Source: AC-32 sp963715575
GTDB lineage: Bacteria > Actinomycetota > Thermoleophilia > Gaiellales > Gaiellaceae
Reading direction: 5' to 3'
Assembly: GCA_963715575.1 (NCBI GenBank)
Contig: OY970250.1
Coordinates: forward strand, 1,116,001 to 1,180,000
Length of the DNA: 64,000 nucleotides
The position numbers and the translations under genes were made by a program. The notes beneath the pieces were generated by a model that saw only the letters and a program-made list of their open reading frames with translations, searched no databases and was not told the DNA's origin. This document shows, one piece after another, positions 48,202-56,490 of the stretch (the first letter of the stretch is position 1; the number at the start of each line of letters is the position of its first letter).

Positions 48202-48843
48202 CTAGAGGCGATCGCCCTTGCGGGCAAGGAGCGCCGTGCCGCCCTCGGCCTCGAAGTCCGCAAAGTCCGCGAATCCGTGCGCGCCGAGCTCGCGGCGGAG
48301 GCGCTCCGGCGGCACCCAGATCGGCGTCTCGGGACCTGCCGAGAAGGACAGGACGAGGTGGCCGCCGGAGACGACGACCCGTGCCAGCTCGGCGAAGAAG
48401 GGGATCATGTTGGCCAGCTGGACGAGGTCGAAGTCGCCGTCCTCGAACGGGAGCCTCGATGCGTCCGCCTGCTCGAAGCGCACGCGCTCGGCCAGCTCGG
48501 GCGGCGTGTTCCGGCGCGCCTGCTCCACCATGCCCGGAGCGAGGTCTGCGCCGACGACCTCCGCCTCGGGGAAGCGCCGCGCGGCGACGAAGGCGGCGAG
48601 CCCGGTGCCGGTGCCGAGGTCGAGTACCCGCTTCGGCGCCGCGGGCAACGCCTCGAGCGCTCGCTCCAACGCGGCGAAGGCCTCGGGACGGCGCATCGAG
48701 TCCCAGACCGGGGCGAGCCGGCCGAATTGCGCCCGGGTCAGCCGGCGGAAGGCGCGCCAGAGCCGGGGGTGCGCGACGACGGCGTTCGTCGTCATCCGGG
48801 CGAACCGGCGACCGAGCGACGCCTCGAGCTCGGCCAGCCTCAT
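48202..48843 (-). CDS. Class I SAM-dependent methyltransferase
   Basis: A 213-residue methyltransferase with motif I RVLDLGTGTGLAAFVAARRF (near residue 71), the acidic loop EVVGADLAPGMVEQAR (near 95), motif for the adenine ring EQADASRLPFEDGDFDLV (near 120) and motif IV/post-I region GGHLVLSFS. Acceptor unknown. The ATG overlaps the stop of the SAM hydroxide adenosyltransferase gene (ATGA), so the two SAM-using enzymes are coupled. Confidence 0.88.
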   Translation of the reverse strand: MRLAELEASLGRRFARMTTNAVVAHPRLWRAFRRLTRAQFGRLAPVWDSMRRPEAFAALERALEALPAAPKRVLDLGTGTGLAAFVAARRFPEAEVVGADLAPGMVEQARRNTPPELAERVRFEQADASRLPFEDGDFDLVQLANMIPFFAELARVVVSGGHLVLSFSAGPETPIWVPPERLRRELGAHGFADFADFEAEGGTALLARKGDRL

Positions 48844-49646
48844 GGGGTGCGCAGGTGGATGCGGATTTCGTCGTCCGGGCCGGCGCCGAAGAGCGCCGCG
48901 GCGCTGCCGCCGCTGATCGCGATCGCGATGTTCCCGTAGGAGTCCTCGTAGAGAATGATGTCGCCCGGCCGCGCGTCCGCGAAGGTGCGCGCGGCGGTCG
49001 CGTAGTAGCGGTCGAGCGCGAGCTCGAGCTCGACCGTCACGCCCGGGAGCACGCCCGCCTCTTCGAGGTGCTCGCGCTTGAGGTTCAGCTGCATGTTCCC
49101 GAAGTGGTCGACGTAGAGCACGATCGCGCGAATCCTGTTCTGGCCGACCTCGGGTGCCGGGAGGTCGAGCCTGGCGAGCGCCTGCGGGTCGATCGGCGGG
49201 CCGAGCTCGTCGAGCGGCACGCCGAGGGAGAGGTGCGCCGCCGCCGGCGAGAAGAGGTCGCGGCCGTGGAACGTTCGCGAGACCATGTCGAGCGCGTACT
49301 CCGGGTTGGCGAGCTCGTGCACGTCGGCGACGCCGCCGAGGGTATCGGCAGCGGGCAGCAGCAACCCGTTGTCCGGCCCGACGAGCAGCCGGTCGTCGCC
49401 GGTCCGCAGCGCCAGCGGGCGGCGGTGGCTGCCGACCCCGGGGTCGACGACCGCGAGGTGGACGCCGACCGGCATGTACGGGAGCGTGTTGCAGAGCACG
49501 AGCGAGCCCTGCAGCACCTGCTGCGGCGGGATCCCGTGCGTGATGTCGATGATCTCCGCGTCGGGCGCAATCCGCTTGATCACGCCGTGGCAGGTGCCGA
49601 CGAAATCGTCCTGCAGCCCGAAGTCGGACAGGAACGTGATCACCAT
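48840..49646 (-). CDS. SAM hydroxide adenosyltransferase (DUF62/duf62 family)
   Basis: A 268-residue member of the fluorinase-related family that hydrolyses S-adenosylmethionine to adenosine and methionine. Motifs: ITFLSDFGLQDDFVGTCHGV at the start, DITHGIPPQQVLQGSLVL (near 35), HLAVVDPGVGSHRRPL (near 64) with DNGLLLPA, and YVDHFGNMQLN near 180. The Asp-Arg-His triad region is present. ATG at 49646 with TAGGCT 8 nt upstream. Confidence 0.92.
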   Translation of the reverse strand: MVITFLSDFGLQDDFVGTCHGVIKRIAPDAEIIDITHGIPPQQVLQGSLVLCNTLPYMPVGVHLAVVDPGVGSHRRPLALRTGDDRLLVGPDNGLLLPAADTLGGVADVHELANPEYALDMVSRTFHGRDLFSPAAAHLSLGVPLDELGPPIDPQALARLDLPAPEVGQNRIRAIVLYVDHFGNMQLNLKREHLEEAGVLPGVTVELELALDRYYATAARTFADARPGDIILYEDSYGNIAIAISGGSAAALFGAGPDDEIRIHLRTP

Positions 49647-49654
49647 GGGGCGGC

Positions 49655-49660
49655 AGCCTA
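49655..49660 (-). promoter_or_regulatory. -10 box (TAGGCT) of the SAM hydroxide adenosyltransferase gene
   Basis: TAGGCT lies 8 nt before the ATG at 49646 and adjoins the tandem repeat array. Confidence 0.45.
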
Positions 49661-49902
49661 AGGCGTCCGTCTCGCGGACGCCGACCGTGGAGGCCGTGCG
49701 GGCTGTGCCCGTGCGGCCGTTCCAAGCCGTCTCGCGGACGCCGACCGTGGAGGCCGTGCGGGCTGTGCCCGTGCGGCCGTTCCAAGCCGTCTCGCGGACG
49801 CCGACCGTGGAGGCCGTGCGGGCTGTGCCGTGCGGCCGTTCCAAGCCGTCTCGCGAACGCCGACCATGGAGGCCGTGCGGCTGTGCCCGTGCGTCCGTTC
49901 TA
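49661..49902. repeat. 60-bp tandem repeat, about four copies
   Basis: Units begin CCGACCGTGGAGGCCGTGCG and repeat every 60 bp at 49681 and 49741 (identical), 49801 (59 bp, one deletion) and 49860 (diverged, partial). Each unit holds two inverted repeats: CGTC-TCG-CGGACG near its junction (GGCGTCCG/CGGACGCC at the array start) and GTGCGGGC/GCCCGTGC. The array fills the hemD-SAM gene gap; frames stay open in several directions because of the repeat, so no coding claim is made. Confidence 0.9.
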
Positions 49903-50592
49903 GAGCGCCACCTCTGCAACGGCAGCGACCAGGCCGTCGAGGTCGTGGGACTGCGCCTCGCCGACGACGTCGATCCCGGCCGCCTCGGCCACCCGTGTCG
50001 TCTCCGGCCCGATCGAGACGGCGGGCAGGTCGAGCCCGAGCGCGGCGAAGGCCTCGGCAGCCGAGGCCGAGGCGAGCACGACGAGGTCACCCTCCGGCGG
50101 AGGGTCCGGCCTGAGCGTCGTGGTGCGGTAGAGCGGTACGACGTCGGCGCCGAGGTCGTCGGCGAGCAGTGGTCGGGCGCGCTCCGCTCCGGCGAAGAGC
50201 ACCCGGCCGGCCGCGCGTGGCAGCTCGGCGAGCAGGCCTTCCTGTGTCGAGACCGCCGGCACGAGCGCGGGCTCGACGCCTCCCTTGGCGAGGGCGGCCG
50301 CCGTGCCAGGGCCGATCGCCGCGACCTGGGGCAGCGTGCCCCGGGCGCGGCGGAGCAACTCGCGCGCGCCGAACGGGCTCGTGACGACCACCCAGTCGTA
50401 GCCGTCCACGTCGACGTGCTCGGGGCCGGTCGGCTCGAGCTCGATCAGCGGGCAGCGCACGACCTCGAGCCCGAGCCCCTCGATCCGCCGAGCGAGCGGC
50501 TCGAGCTGCCCGCGCGCCCGCGTGACGATCACGCGCAGGCGCTTCGAGGCGGGTCCGATCCCTAACCCCCACCCACCCGGGGGATTACTCAC
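49900..50592 (-). CDS. hemD: Uroporphyrinogen-III synthase
   Basis: Closes and inverts ring D of hydroxymethylbilane to give uroporphyrinogen III. The two-lobed family layout is visible: LRVIVTRARGQLEPLARRIEGLG at the start, VVVTSPFGARELL near 70, AIGPGTAAALAKGG, and VVLASASAAEAF with AVSIGPETTRVAEAAG at the end. The conserved region begins only at about residue 19; the GTG at 50592 adds a Pro/Gly-rich stretch encoded by a C/G hairpin. Starts at CTG 50538 or GTG 50532 fit the family better, so the true start is uncertain. Just downstream of hemC. Confidence 0.88.
   Translation of the reverse strand: MSNPPGGWGLGIGPASKRLRVIVTRARGQLEPLARRIEGLGLEVVRCPLIELEPTGPEHVDVDGYDWVVVTSPFGARELLRRARGTLPQVAAIGPGTAAALAKGGVEPALVPAVSTQEGLLAELPRAAGRVLFAGAERARPLLADDLGADVVPLYRTTTLRPDPPPEGDLVVLASASAAEAFAALGLDLPAVSIGPETTRVAEAAGIDVVGEAQSHDLDGLVAAVAEVAL
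50566..50583. other. C/G-rich hairpin at the hemD start
   Basis: CCCCC and GGGGG flank ACCCACCC; the minus strand has four G-runs (GGGTGGGTGGGGG) that could also form a G-quadruplex. It follows repeat copy C as the 28679-28697 stem follows copy A. Confidence 0.4.
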
Positions 50593-50610
50593 GGTAGTCG
50601 TGAAAAGCGC

Positions 50611-50636
50611 ACGTGTCTGTGACGGAGGTGTGCCTC
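50611..50636 (-). repeat. Repeated intergenic motif, copy C
   Basis: Minus-strand GGCACA followed by CCGTCACAGACACG, matching copy A at 20 of 23 positions. It lies 6 nt after the hemC stop and before the hemD start region. Confidence 0.5.
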
Positions 50637-50641
50637 AAGTG

Positions 50642-51469
50642 TCAATTCTGCGCCAGAGCTGCCAGCTCGGCGGCCAGCGTGGCCGGGTCGTCGCCCTGGC
50701 GGAGCTCGAGCCACGAGCCGTCCTCGGCCGCGACCATCCCCGTGAGGACGCTGCCGTCGTGATGCGCCGCGACGGGCGCCAGGCAGCCGCCGCCGATCGC
50801 GAACACGACCGCGCGCTCGGCCTCGACCCGCCGGCGCGTCTCCTCGTGATCGGCGCCTGCAACGAGCGCCTCCTCCCCGGCCCGCACCTGCAGCGCCAGC
50901 GCGCCCTGGCCTGCCTCGGGCAAGAGCTCCTCAGGCGGGAACCGCCGCCCGATCTCGCTCTCCAGCCCGAGCCGGTCGAGCCCGCAGGCCGCGAGCACGA
51001 CCGCGTCCAGCCCGCGCTCGCGCCGCCTGCGCAGGCGCGTATCGATGTTGCCGCGCAGCGGCTCGATCGAGAGCGACGGCTCCAAGGCAAGCAGCTGCGC
51101 GCGGCGCCGCACCGACGCCGTTCCGACCCGCATGCCCGGCCGCAGCTCCGCAGCGCCGCACAGCGCGTCGCGCGGGTCCTCGCGCTCCAGGTACGCGCCC
51201 ACGACGAGACCAGCCGCGTCGGTGGAAGTCATGTCCTTCGCCGAGTGCACGGCGACGTCGATCCGCCCGTCGAGCAGCGCCTCCTCGAGCTCCTTGACGA
51301 AGACGCCGCGCGAGCCGATCTCGCCGAACGGCTTCGTCCGGTCGCGGTCTCCCGCGGTCGTGATCGGCACCAGCGCGATCTCCACTCCCGGCCGCCGCAA
51401 GCGCTCGGAGGCGCGCTGGGCCTGCGTCAGCGCGAGCCGTGAGCCTCGCGAGCCGACCCTAAGCAGCAT
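50642..51469 (-). CDS. hemC: Hydroxymethylbilane synthase (porphobilinogen deaminase)
   Basis: Polymerises four porphobilinogens in heme synthesis. The 275-residue protein has GSRGSRLALTQAQ at the start, KPFGEIGSRGVFVKELEEALL near 48, the catalytic-Asp region VHSAKDM, RRRAQLLALEPSL with RGNIDTRLRR, and the cofactor cysteine in AIGGGCLAPVAAH (near 230), to which the dipyrromethane attaches. ATG at 51469 overlaps the ccmD-like gene by 11 bp, putting heme synthesis in one operon with cytochrome c assembly. Confidence 0.95.
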   Translation of the reverse strand: MLLRVGSRGSRLALTQAQRASERLRRPGVEIALVPITTAGDRDRTKPFGEIGSRGVFVKELEEALLDGRIDVAVHSAKDMTSTDAAGLVVGAYLEREDPRDALCGAAELRPGMRVGTASVRRRAQLLALEPSLSIEPLRGNIDTRLRRRRERGLDAVVLAACGLDRLGLESEIGRRFPPEELLPEAGQGALALQVRAGEEALVAGADHEETRRRVEAERAVVFAIGGGCLAPVAAHHDGSVLTGMVAAEDGSWLELRQGDDPATLAAELAALAQN

Positions 51470-51614
51470 CGCGTCGGCGCCGAGCCAGCTCGACGAGCTC
51501 CGCCGCCTCGCGCTGGAGCCGCGCCAGCTTCGTCGCGATGATCGCCACCCACGCGAGCACCCCGACGAACACGACCAAATAGGCGGCCGCGACATACTTC
51601 TCCGACGAGCTCAC
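51459..51614 (-). CDS. ccmD: CcmD-like small membrane protein
   Basis: A 51-residue protein with one transmembrane helix (YVAAAYLVVFVGVLAWVAIIATKL) followed by a charged amphipathic helix (QREAAELVELARRRRDAA), the CcmD layout. CcmD helps release holo-CcmE from the heme exporter. GTG start in a GTGA overlap with ccmC, which supports the call; sequence alone would be weak. Confidence 0.75.
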   Translation of the reverse strand: MSSSEKYVAAAYLVVFVGVLAWVAIIATKLARLQREAAELVELARRRRDAA

Positions 51615-52300
51615 GCCAGAAGCTCTCGCAGCTCGCGCAACCGCGCATCGAGCCGCTTGCCGGCCAGCTCGACGCGATACATCGTCGCGGCGAGCAGCAA
51701 GAGCCCGGCCCACGAGACGCAGAAGGCGAAGAACATCGAGCCGGACATCTGCGGCCCGTGCCGCGTGAAGACGGTCGGATGGATGAAGTCGTTCGCCAAC
51801 CGGATCGAGAGCCACGAGACCGGGATCAAGACAACCCCGAAGAGCGCGTAGACCGCGCACATGTTGGCCCGCGCCGGCCCGGGCTCGACCGAGTAACGGA
51901 GCATGAAGTAGGCCGAGTAGAAGAGGAACAGGATCAGGAAGGTGACGAGCTGGTTCGAGCTCCACGTCCACCAGATCCCCCACGATGCTCGCGCCCAGAT
52001 CGACCCGGTGACGAGCGTCAGCGCGCCGAAGATCACGCCCTGGTGGATCGCGGCGTAGCTCTCCAGGTCGGCACCGGGCGCGCGTGTCCGCAGATGCGTG
52101 AACGCCTTCCACGCACCCCAGCCGAAGCACGCGTACGCGGTCAGCGCGATCGGAACGTGGATGTAGAAGATCTTCTGGGTCAGCCCCTGGTCGGCGTCCA
52201 GCGGCGCGTAGAAGAAGATCAGCGCGATCGCGCTGCCGAGCACGACCACGGCGCTCCAGGCCAGGGCGGGCAGAGGGATGTCGCGAAGGCGGGCAGGCAC
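51611..52300 (-). CDS. ccmC: Cytochrome c biogenesis protein CcmC (heme handling)
   Basis: A 229-residue protein with six transmembrane helices that presents heme for attachment to CcmE. The tryptophan-rich heme loop is SWGIWWTWSSNQLVTFLIL (near 107); the usual WWxWDxRLT Asp is Ser here. Flanking external histidines are in IFYIHVPIALTAY (near 47) and FIHPTVFTRH (near 172). GTG start at 52300. Operon order ccmC-ccmD-hemC-hemD. Confidence 0.9.
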   Translation of the reverse strand: MPARLRDIPLPALAWSAVVVLGSAIALIFFYAPLDADQGLTQKIFYIHVPIALTAYACFGWGAWKAFTHLRTRAPGADLESYAAIHQGVIFGALTLVTGSIWARASWGIWWTWSSNQLVTFLILFLFYSAYFMLRYSVEPGPARANMCAVYALFGVVLIPVSWLSIRLANDFIHPTVFTRHGPQMSGSMFFAFCVSWAGLLLLAATMYRVELAGKRLDARLRELRELLA

Positions 52301-52325
52301 CGGAAACCGCTGGAATCATGGCAGC

Positions 52326-52331
52326 TAGACT
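52326..52331 (+). promoter_or_regulatory. -10 box (TAGACT) of ccmF
   Basis: TAGACT lies 7 nt before the GTG at 52339 and inside a longer ATG reading from 52318. Confidence 0.45.
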
Positions 52332-52338
52332 CGCGTCC

Positions 52339-54366
52339 GTGGCCGACCTCGGGCGCGCCGCCCTCCTCGTCGCCTTCGGGCTCGCCCTCTACGCCGTCGT
52401 CGCAGGGGGTCTCGCCGCCTACGACGGCCGGCGGCGGCTCCACGAGTCTGCGCGCAATGCGCTCCTCGGCGCCTTCGCTGCGACCGCCGTCGCCGCCTTC
52501 GTCCTGCTCCACGCCTTCCACGCGCGCGACTTCACCTTCACCTACGTGGCCGACCACTCCTCACGCAAGCTGCCCTTCCCGTACTCGTGGACGGGCTTCT
52601 GGGGCGGCCAGGAGGGCTCGCTCCTACTCTGGCTATTCGTCCTCACCGCGCTCAGCTCGCTCGCCGTCTCGCTGAACCGCGAGCTGATCCGGCGGCTGCT
52701 GCCCTGGACGGTGCCCGTGCTCGGCGGCGTGGCGACCTTCTTCGCCTTCCTGCTGGTCTTCGTCTCGAGCCCGTTCGAGCTGCAGGCGGCGCCGCTCGAC
52801 GGAGCCGGCCTCAACCCGAGCCTGCAGAACCCTTACATGATGATCCACCCGCCGCTGCTCTACCTCGGCTACGTCGGCCTGACGATCCCGTTCGCCTTCG
52901 CGATGGGGGCACTTCTCTCCGGCCGCTTCGACGAGCGCTGGATCGTCGCCACCCGCCGCTGGACGCTGCTCGCCTGGACCGCGCTCGGGATCGGGATCCT
53001 GCTCGGCGCGAAGTGGGCCTACGAGGAAGTCGGCTGGGGTGGCTACTACGCGTGGGACCCGGTCGAGAACGCGGCGCTGATGCCCTGGCTCGCCTCGACG
53101 GCCTTCCTCCACTCGGTGATGGTGCAGGAGAAGAAGAACATGCTGCGGGTCTGGAACGCGGTGCTCGTCTCGCTCGCCTTCTGCCTCTCGCTGTTCGGCA
53201 CGTTCCTGACCCGCAGCGGCGTGATCAGCTCGATCCACAGCTTCACGCAGTCGTCGATCGGGCCGTGGCTGCTCGGATTCATCGCCGTCGTGGCCGCGTT
53301 CTCGACGGCGCTGATCTTCTGGCGGCTGCCGTTGCTGCGGACGAAGACGCGGTTGGAGTCGCTGGCCTCGCGCGAGGCCGCGTTCCTCTACAACAACCTG
53401 CTGCTCGTGGCGCTCACGCTGACGGTGCTCTGGGGGGTCGCCTTCCCTCTGCTGTCGGAGCTCGTGCGCGGCGAGAAGATCACGGTCGGGCCGCCGTACT
53501 TCGACTTCTTCCTGCGCGTGCTCGGGCTGCCGCTGCTGCTGCTGATGGGGATCGGCCCGCTCGTCGCCTGGCGGCGCACGTCGTTACGCGCGCTGGGCAC
53601 GAGCCTGATCGGGCCCGCCGTGTTCGCGCTCGCCTGCGGGATCGCCCTGGTCGCGCTCGGCGCCGGCTCGAGCAAGCCCGGCCTCGTCGCGTACACGTTC
53701 TGCGCGTTTGTGCTCGCGGCGATCGCGCTCGAGTTCATCCGCGGGACGCGAGCGCGGCGCGCGCTCGACCGCTCGAGCTGGCCGGCTGCGTTCTCGTCGC
53801 TCGTCGGCCGCAACCGCCGCCGCTACGGCGGCTACATCGTGCACGCGGCGATCGTGCTGCTCGCGCTCGGCGTCGCCGGCGGCGCCTACGGCTCGACCAA
53901 GGTGCAGAAGCTGAAGCCGGGCCAGACGATGCGGATCGGCGGCTACGACCTGCGCTACCTCGGCTCCGTCGTGCGCAACGAGCCCAACCGAACCGAGATC
54001 CGCGCTCGCCTCGCCGTCTCGCGCGGCGGCCACAGCCTCGGCACCTACCTCGCCGGCAAGAACAGCTACCCGGTCGAGGACCAGGTCTCGAACGAGGTCG
54101 GGATCCGCACCGACTGGCTGCGGGCGCAGGACCTATTCCTGATCGGCGACCAGTTCAACAACGACGGCTCGGTGGTGGTGAAGGCTCTGGTCAACCCGCT
54201 GGTCGACCTGATCTGGCTGGCCGGCTTCGTCTTCCTGCTCGGCTCGCTGGTCGCGATGTGGCCCGACGAGCGCGAGCAGCGCCGGCTGGCACGCCGCGGC
54301 GCGCCTGTGCCATTAGGCGAAGGACTGCCAGGCTCCGCTGCATTCAGCCGTCTCGACGGCAGTTAG
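52339..54366 (+). CDS. ccmF: Cytochrome c heme lyase subunit CcmF
   Basis: A 675-residue polytopic membrane protein that ligates heme to apocytochrome c. The WWD-type heme loop is VGWGGYYAWDPVENAALMPW (near 235); other blocks are LPFPYSWTGFWGGQEGSLLLW (near 75), IHPPLLYLGYVG with a heme-ligating His (near 171), and GTFLTRSGVISSIHSF (near 293). At least 12 helices and a periplasmic C-terminal beta domain (KLKPGQTMRIGGYDLRYL) are visible. Start taken at GTG 52339 because TAGACT lies 7 nt upstream; ATG 52318 is the alternative. Divergent from ccmC. Confidence 0.94.
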   Translation: MADLGRAALLVAFGLALYAVVAGGLAAYDGRRRLHESARNALLGAFAATAVAAFVLLHAFHARDFTFTYVADHSSRKLPFPYSWTGFWGGQEGSLLLWLFVLTALSSLAVSLNRELIRRLLPWTVPVLGGVATFFAFLLVFVSSPFELQAAPLDGAGLNPSLQNPYMMIHPPLLYLGYVGLTIPFAFAMGALLSGRFDERWIVATRRWTLLAWTALGIGILLGAKWAYEEVGWGGYYAWDPVENAALMPWLASTAFLHSVMVQEKKNMLRVWNAVLVSLAFCLSLFGTFLTRSGVISSIHSFTQSSIGPWLLGFIAVVAAFSTALIFWRLPLLRTKTRLESLASREAAFLYNNLLLVALTLTVLWGVAFPLLSELVRGEKITVGPPYFDFFLRVLGLPLLLLMGIGPLVAWRRTSLRALGTSLIGPAVFALACGIALVALGAGSSKPGLVAYTFCAFVLAAIALEFIRGTRARRALDRSSWPAAFSSLVGRNRRRYGGYIVHAAIVLLALGVAGGAYGSTKVQKLKPGQTMRIGGYDLRYLGSVVRNEPNRTEIRARLAVSRGGHSLGTYLAGKNSYPVEDQVSNEVGIRTDWLRAQDLFLIGDQFNNDGSVVVKALVNPLVDLIWLAGFVFLLGSLVAMWPDEREQRRLARRGAPVPLGEGLPGSAAFSRLDGS

Positions 54367-54402
54367 CCCGGTCGCGCGGGCGTAGCCCACACGACCTCCA
54401 GC

Positions 54403-54420
54403 GGCATTGCAAGCAATGCC
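54403..54420. terminator. Palindromic stem between ccmF and ccmB
   Basis: GGCATTGC-AA-GCAATGCC is a perfect inverted repeat of 8 bp per arm between two convergent genes, beginning one base before the ccmB stop codon. Likely a two-way transcription stop; no long T-tract follows. Confidence 0.5.
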
Positions 54421-55062
54421 TTACTCAGTGACGACGTACTCGAACGACGCCCAGGCGAGCAGCGCGAAGATTGCGTCGTAGAGCGCGAGGAAGCCCAGGT
54501 AGCGGCCCGAGCCGTCGGCAACGCTTGCGCCGACGCCCCCGATCACGATCGGCAGCGCGAGCGGCAGGAAGAGCAGCGGCAGCAGCAGCTCGCGCGCGCG
54601 GCCCGCGGCGGCCATTGCGGCGAGCAGCGTCCCGACCGCGCAGATGCCGAGATCGGCCAGGGCGACACCGGCGACCGTCGACCACCCGACCGGCTCGAAG
54701 AAGAGCGCGAAGGCCGGCAGCGCGACCGCCTCCGCTACGACCAGGAAGGCGAGCGTGGCGATCCCCTTTGCCAGCCAGATCGCGCTGCGGTCGACCGGCG
54801 CGAGCACGAGGCCGTCGAGCAGCCCCTGCTCCCGCTCGGCGACGAACGCACGGCCGAGGCCGAGCAGCGCGGTGAAGAGGATCGCGATCCAGAGCAGCCC
54901 GAGCTCGGCGAGCCGCGAGGAGCCGTCCGGGAGCGCGAAGTGGAAGACGACGAGGATCGAGAGCACGAACAGCAGCATCGCGGGGAGCGTGTCGCGGGCC
55001 CGCAGCTCCAACCGCAGGTCCTTGCGCGCCAGCGTCGCCGTGTCGGTCAAGTAGCTACGCAA
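54421..55062 (-). CDS. ccmB: Heme exporter permease CcmB
   Basis: A 213-residue membrane protein with six helices. The start RKDLRLELRARDTLPAMLLFVLSILVVFHFAL and the conserved EREQGLLDGLVLAPVDRSAIWLAKG (near 77) are CcmB-specific; the end PLLFLPLALPIVIGG with a short cytoplasmic part completes the fold. It forms the CcmAB ABC complex that powers release of holo-CcmE. Overlaps ccmA by 8 bp. Confidence 0.92.
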   Translation of the reverse strand: MRSYLTDTATLARKDLRLELRARDTLPAMLLFVLSILVVFHFALPDGSSRLAELGLLWIAILFTALLGLGRAFVAEREQGLLDGLVLAPVDRSAIWLAKGIATLAFLVVAEAVALPAFALFFEPVGWSTVAGVALADLGICAVGTLLAAMAAAGRARELLLPLLFLPLALPIVIGGVGASVADGSGRYLGFLALYDAIFALLAWASFEYVVTE

Positions 55063-55639
55063 GCGCGAGCCTCCCGCTGGCGAGCGGCGCGACGCGGTCG
55101 GGGTCGTGCGTGGCGACGAGGATCGTTCGCCGGTCGCGCATCCCTGCGAGCTCGCGGTCGAGCAGCGCGGCCCCCGCTTCGTCGAGGCCGCTGAACGGCT
55201 CGTCGAGGATCAGCAGCTCGGGCTTGTGCAAGAGCGAGCGGCAGAGGGCGAGCCGCTGCAGCTGGCCGCGCGAGAGCTTGGCCGCGCGCTCGCGCCGAGA
55301 CTCCCAGAGCCCGAAGCGCTCGAGCAGCATCCCGATCCGCTCGCGCCGCTCGGACACGCGGTAGAGCCGCCCGTACAGGTCGAGGTTCTCGAGCGCGGTC
55401 AGCTCGCGGTAGACGAGCGGCTCGTGGCCTAGGAAGCCGATCGCGCCGCGCTCGGGCTCGACCTCGAGGGTCCCGCCGGTCGGGATCGCGAGCCCGGCAC
55501 AGAGGCGCAGCAGCGTCGTCTTGCCCGCGCCGTTCGGACCCGTGACGACGAGGAAGCCGCCGCGCTCGAGCTCGAAGTCGAGCCCGCGCAGGACGCGCTT
55601 CTCGCCGTAGTCCTTCTCGAGCCCGGCGGCGCGGATCAC
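55055..55639 (-). CDS. ccmA: Heme exporter ATP-binding protein CcmA
   Basis: A 194-residue ABC ATPase. Walker A GPNGAGKTTLL (near residue 34), signature LSRGQLQRLAL (near 127; the usual LSGGQ reads LSRGQ, which is common in CcmA), Walker B LLILDEPFSGLDEAG (near 147) and the switch His in VATHDPD. GTG start in a GTGA overlap with the prenyltransferase gene. Confidence 0.94.
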   Translation of the reverse strand: MIRAAGLEKDYGEKRVLRGLDFELERGGFLVVTGPNGAGKTTLLRLCAGLAIPTGGTLEVEPERGAIGFLGHEPLVYRELTALENLDLYGRLYRVSERRERIGMLLERFGLWESRRERAAKLSRGQLQRLALCRSLLHKPELLILDEPFSGLDEAGAALLDRELAGMRDRRTILVATHDPDRVAPLASGRLALA

Positions 55640-56490
55640 AGGACGTCCAGCAGGACGCAGACGAAGAACGCGACCGAGATCACGCCGTTCATCGTGAAGA
55701 AGGCGGTGTCGAGCCGCCGCAGGTCGCCGGGGCGGACGAGCGAGTGCTCGTAGGCGAGCAGCGCCGCCACGACCGCCACCCCGAGCCAGTACCAGATGTC
55801 CACCGAAAGCCCGAGCCCGGCAGCGACGAGCAGCGCGACCGTGCCGACGTGGCACACCCGGGCGGCTAGGAAGGCGCCCCGCTCGCCGAAGCGGGTCGCG
55901 GTCGACTGCAGCCCCTGCTCGCAGTCGACCTCGAGGTCGAGGAGCGCGTAGAAGCAATCAAAGCCGGCCACCCAGAGCGCGACCGCGCCGCCGAGCGCCC
56001 ACGCCTGCCACGGGATCGTGCCGGTGATCGCGGCCCAGGCGCCAACCGGGGCGAGGCCGTCAACCGCGCCCAGCCAGAGGTGGCAGAGCCAGGTCCAGCG
56101 CTTCAGGTACGGATAGATCACGAAGCCCGCGACCGGGATCGGCCAGAGCCAGTGCACCAGCGGGTCGAGTTGGAAGACCGCGATCAGGAAGACCGCCAGC
56201 GAGGCAGCGCAGAAGACGAACACCGCGGCCGGCGAGAGCAGGCCCGAGGGGAGCTCGCGGCCGGCAGTGCGCGGGTTGCGCGCGTCGAGGCCAGCGTCGA
56301 TCAAGCGGTTCAGCCCCATCGCCAGCGAGCGGGCGCCGACCATCGCGACGGTGATCCAGAGCAGGTCGTGGGCGCTCGGCACGGCATCCACAGCCAGGAA
56401 GGCGCCGACGTAGGCGAACGGCAGCGCGAAGATCGTGTGCTCGAACTTGACAAGCGAGTAGAAGCGGGCCGGATACGCGAGGGCGGTCAT
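55636..56490 (-). CDS. UbiA-family prenyltransferase (menaquinone route, MqnP-like)
   Basis: A 284-residue membrane enzyme with eight or nine helices. Both aspartate-rich motifs are present: GLNRLIDAGLDARNPRTAGRELPSG (NRxxD near residue 60) and YALLDLEVDCEQGLQ (DxxxD near 180), which bind the prenyl diphosphate and Mg(II). The RNPRTAGRELPSG block matches MqnP/UbiA of the futalosine menaquinone pathway more than MenA, though this cannot be settled by eye. It would supply the quinone used by complex I. Stop overlaps ccmA (GTGA), start overlaps moaB-like gene (ATGA). Confidence 0.88.
   Translation of the reverse strand: MTALAYPARFYSLVKFEHTIFALPFAYVGAFLAVDAVPSAHDLLWITVAMVGARSLAMGLNRLIDAGLDARNPRTAGRELPSGLLSPAAVFVFCAASLAVFLIAVFQLDPLVHWLWPIPVAGFVIYPYLKRWTWLCHLWLGAVDGLAPVGAWAAITGTIPWQAWALGGAVALWVAGFDCFYALLDLEVDCEQGLQSTATRFGERGAFLAARVCHVGTVALLVAAGLGLSVDIWYWLGVAVVAALLAYEHSLVRPGDLRRLDTAFFTMNGVISVAFFVCVLLDVL

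Noticed and set aside
49658..49867. Repetitive protein encoded by the 60-bp array
   Set aside because: Several frames stay open only because 60 is a multiple of three; no start signals, and unit 3 has a frame-breaking deletion.
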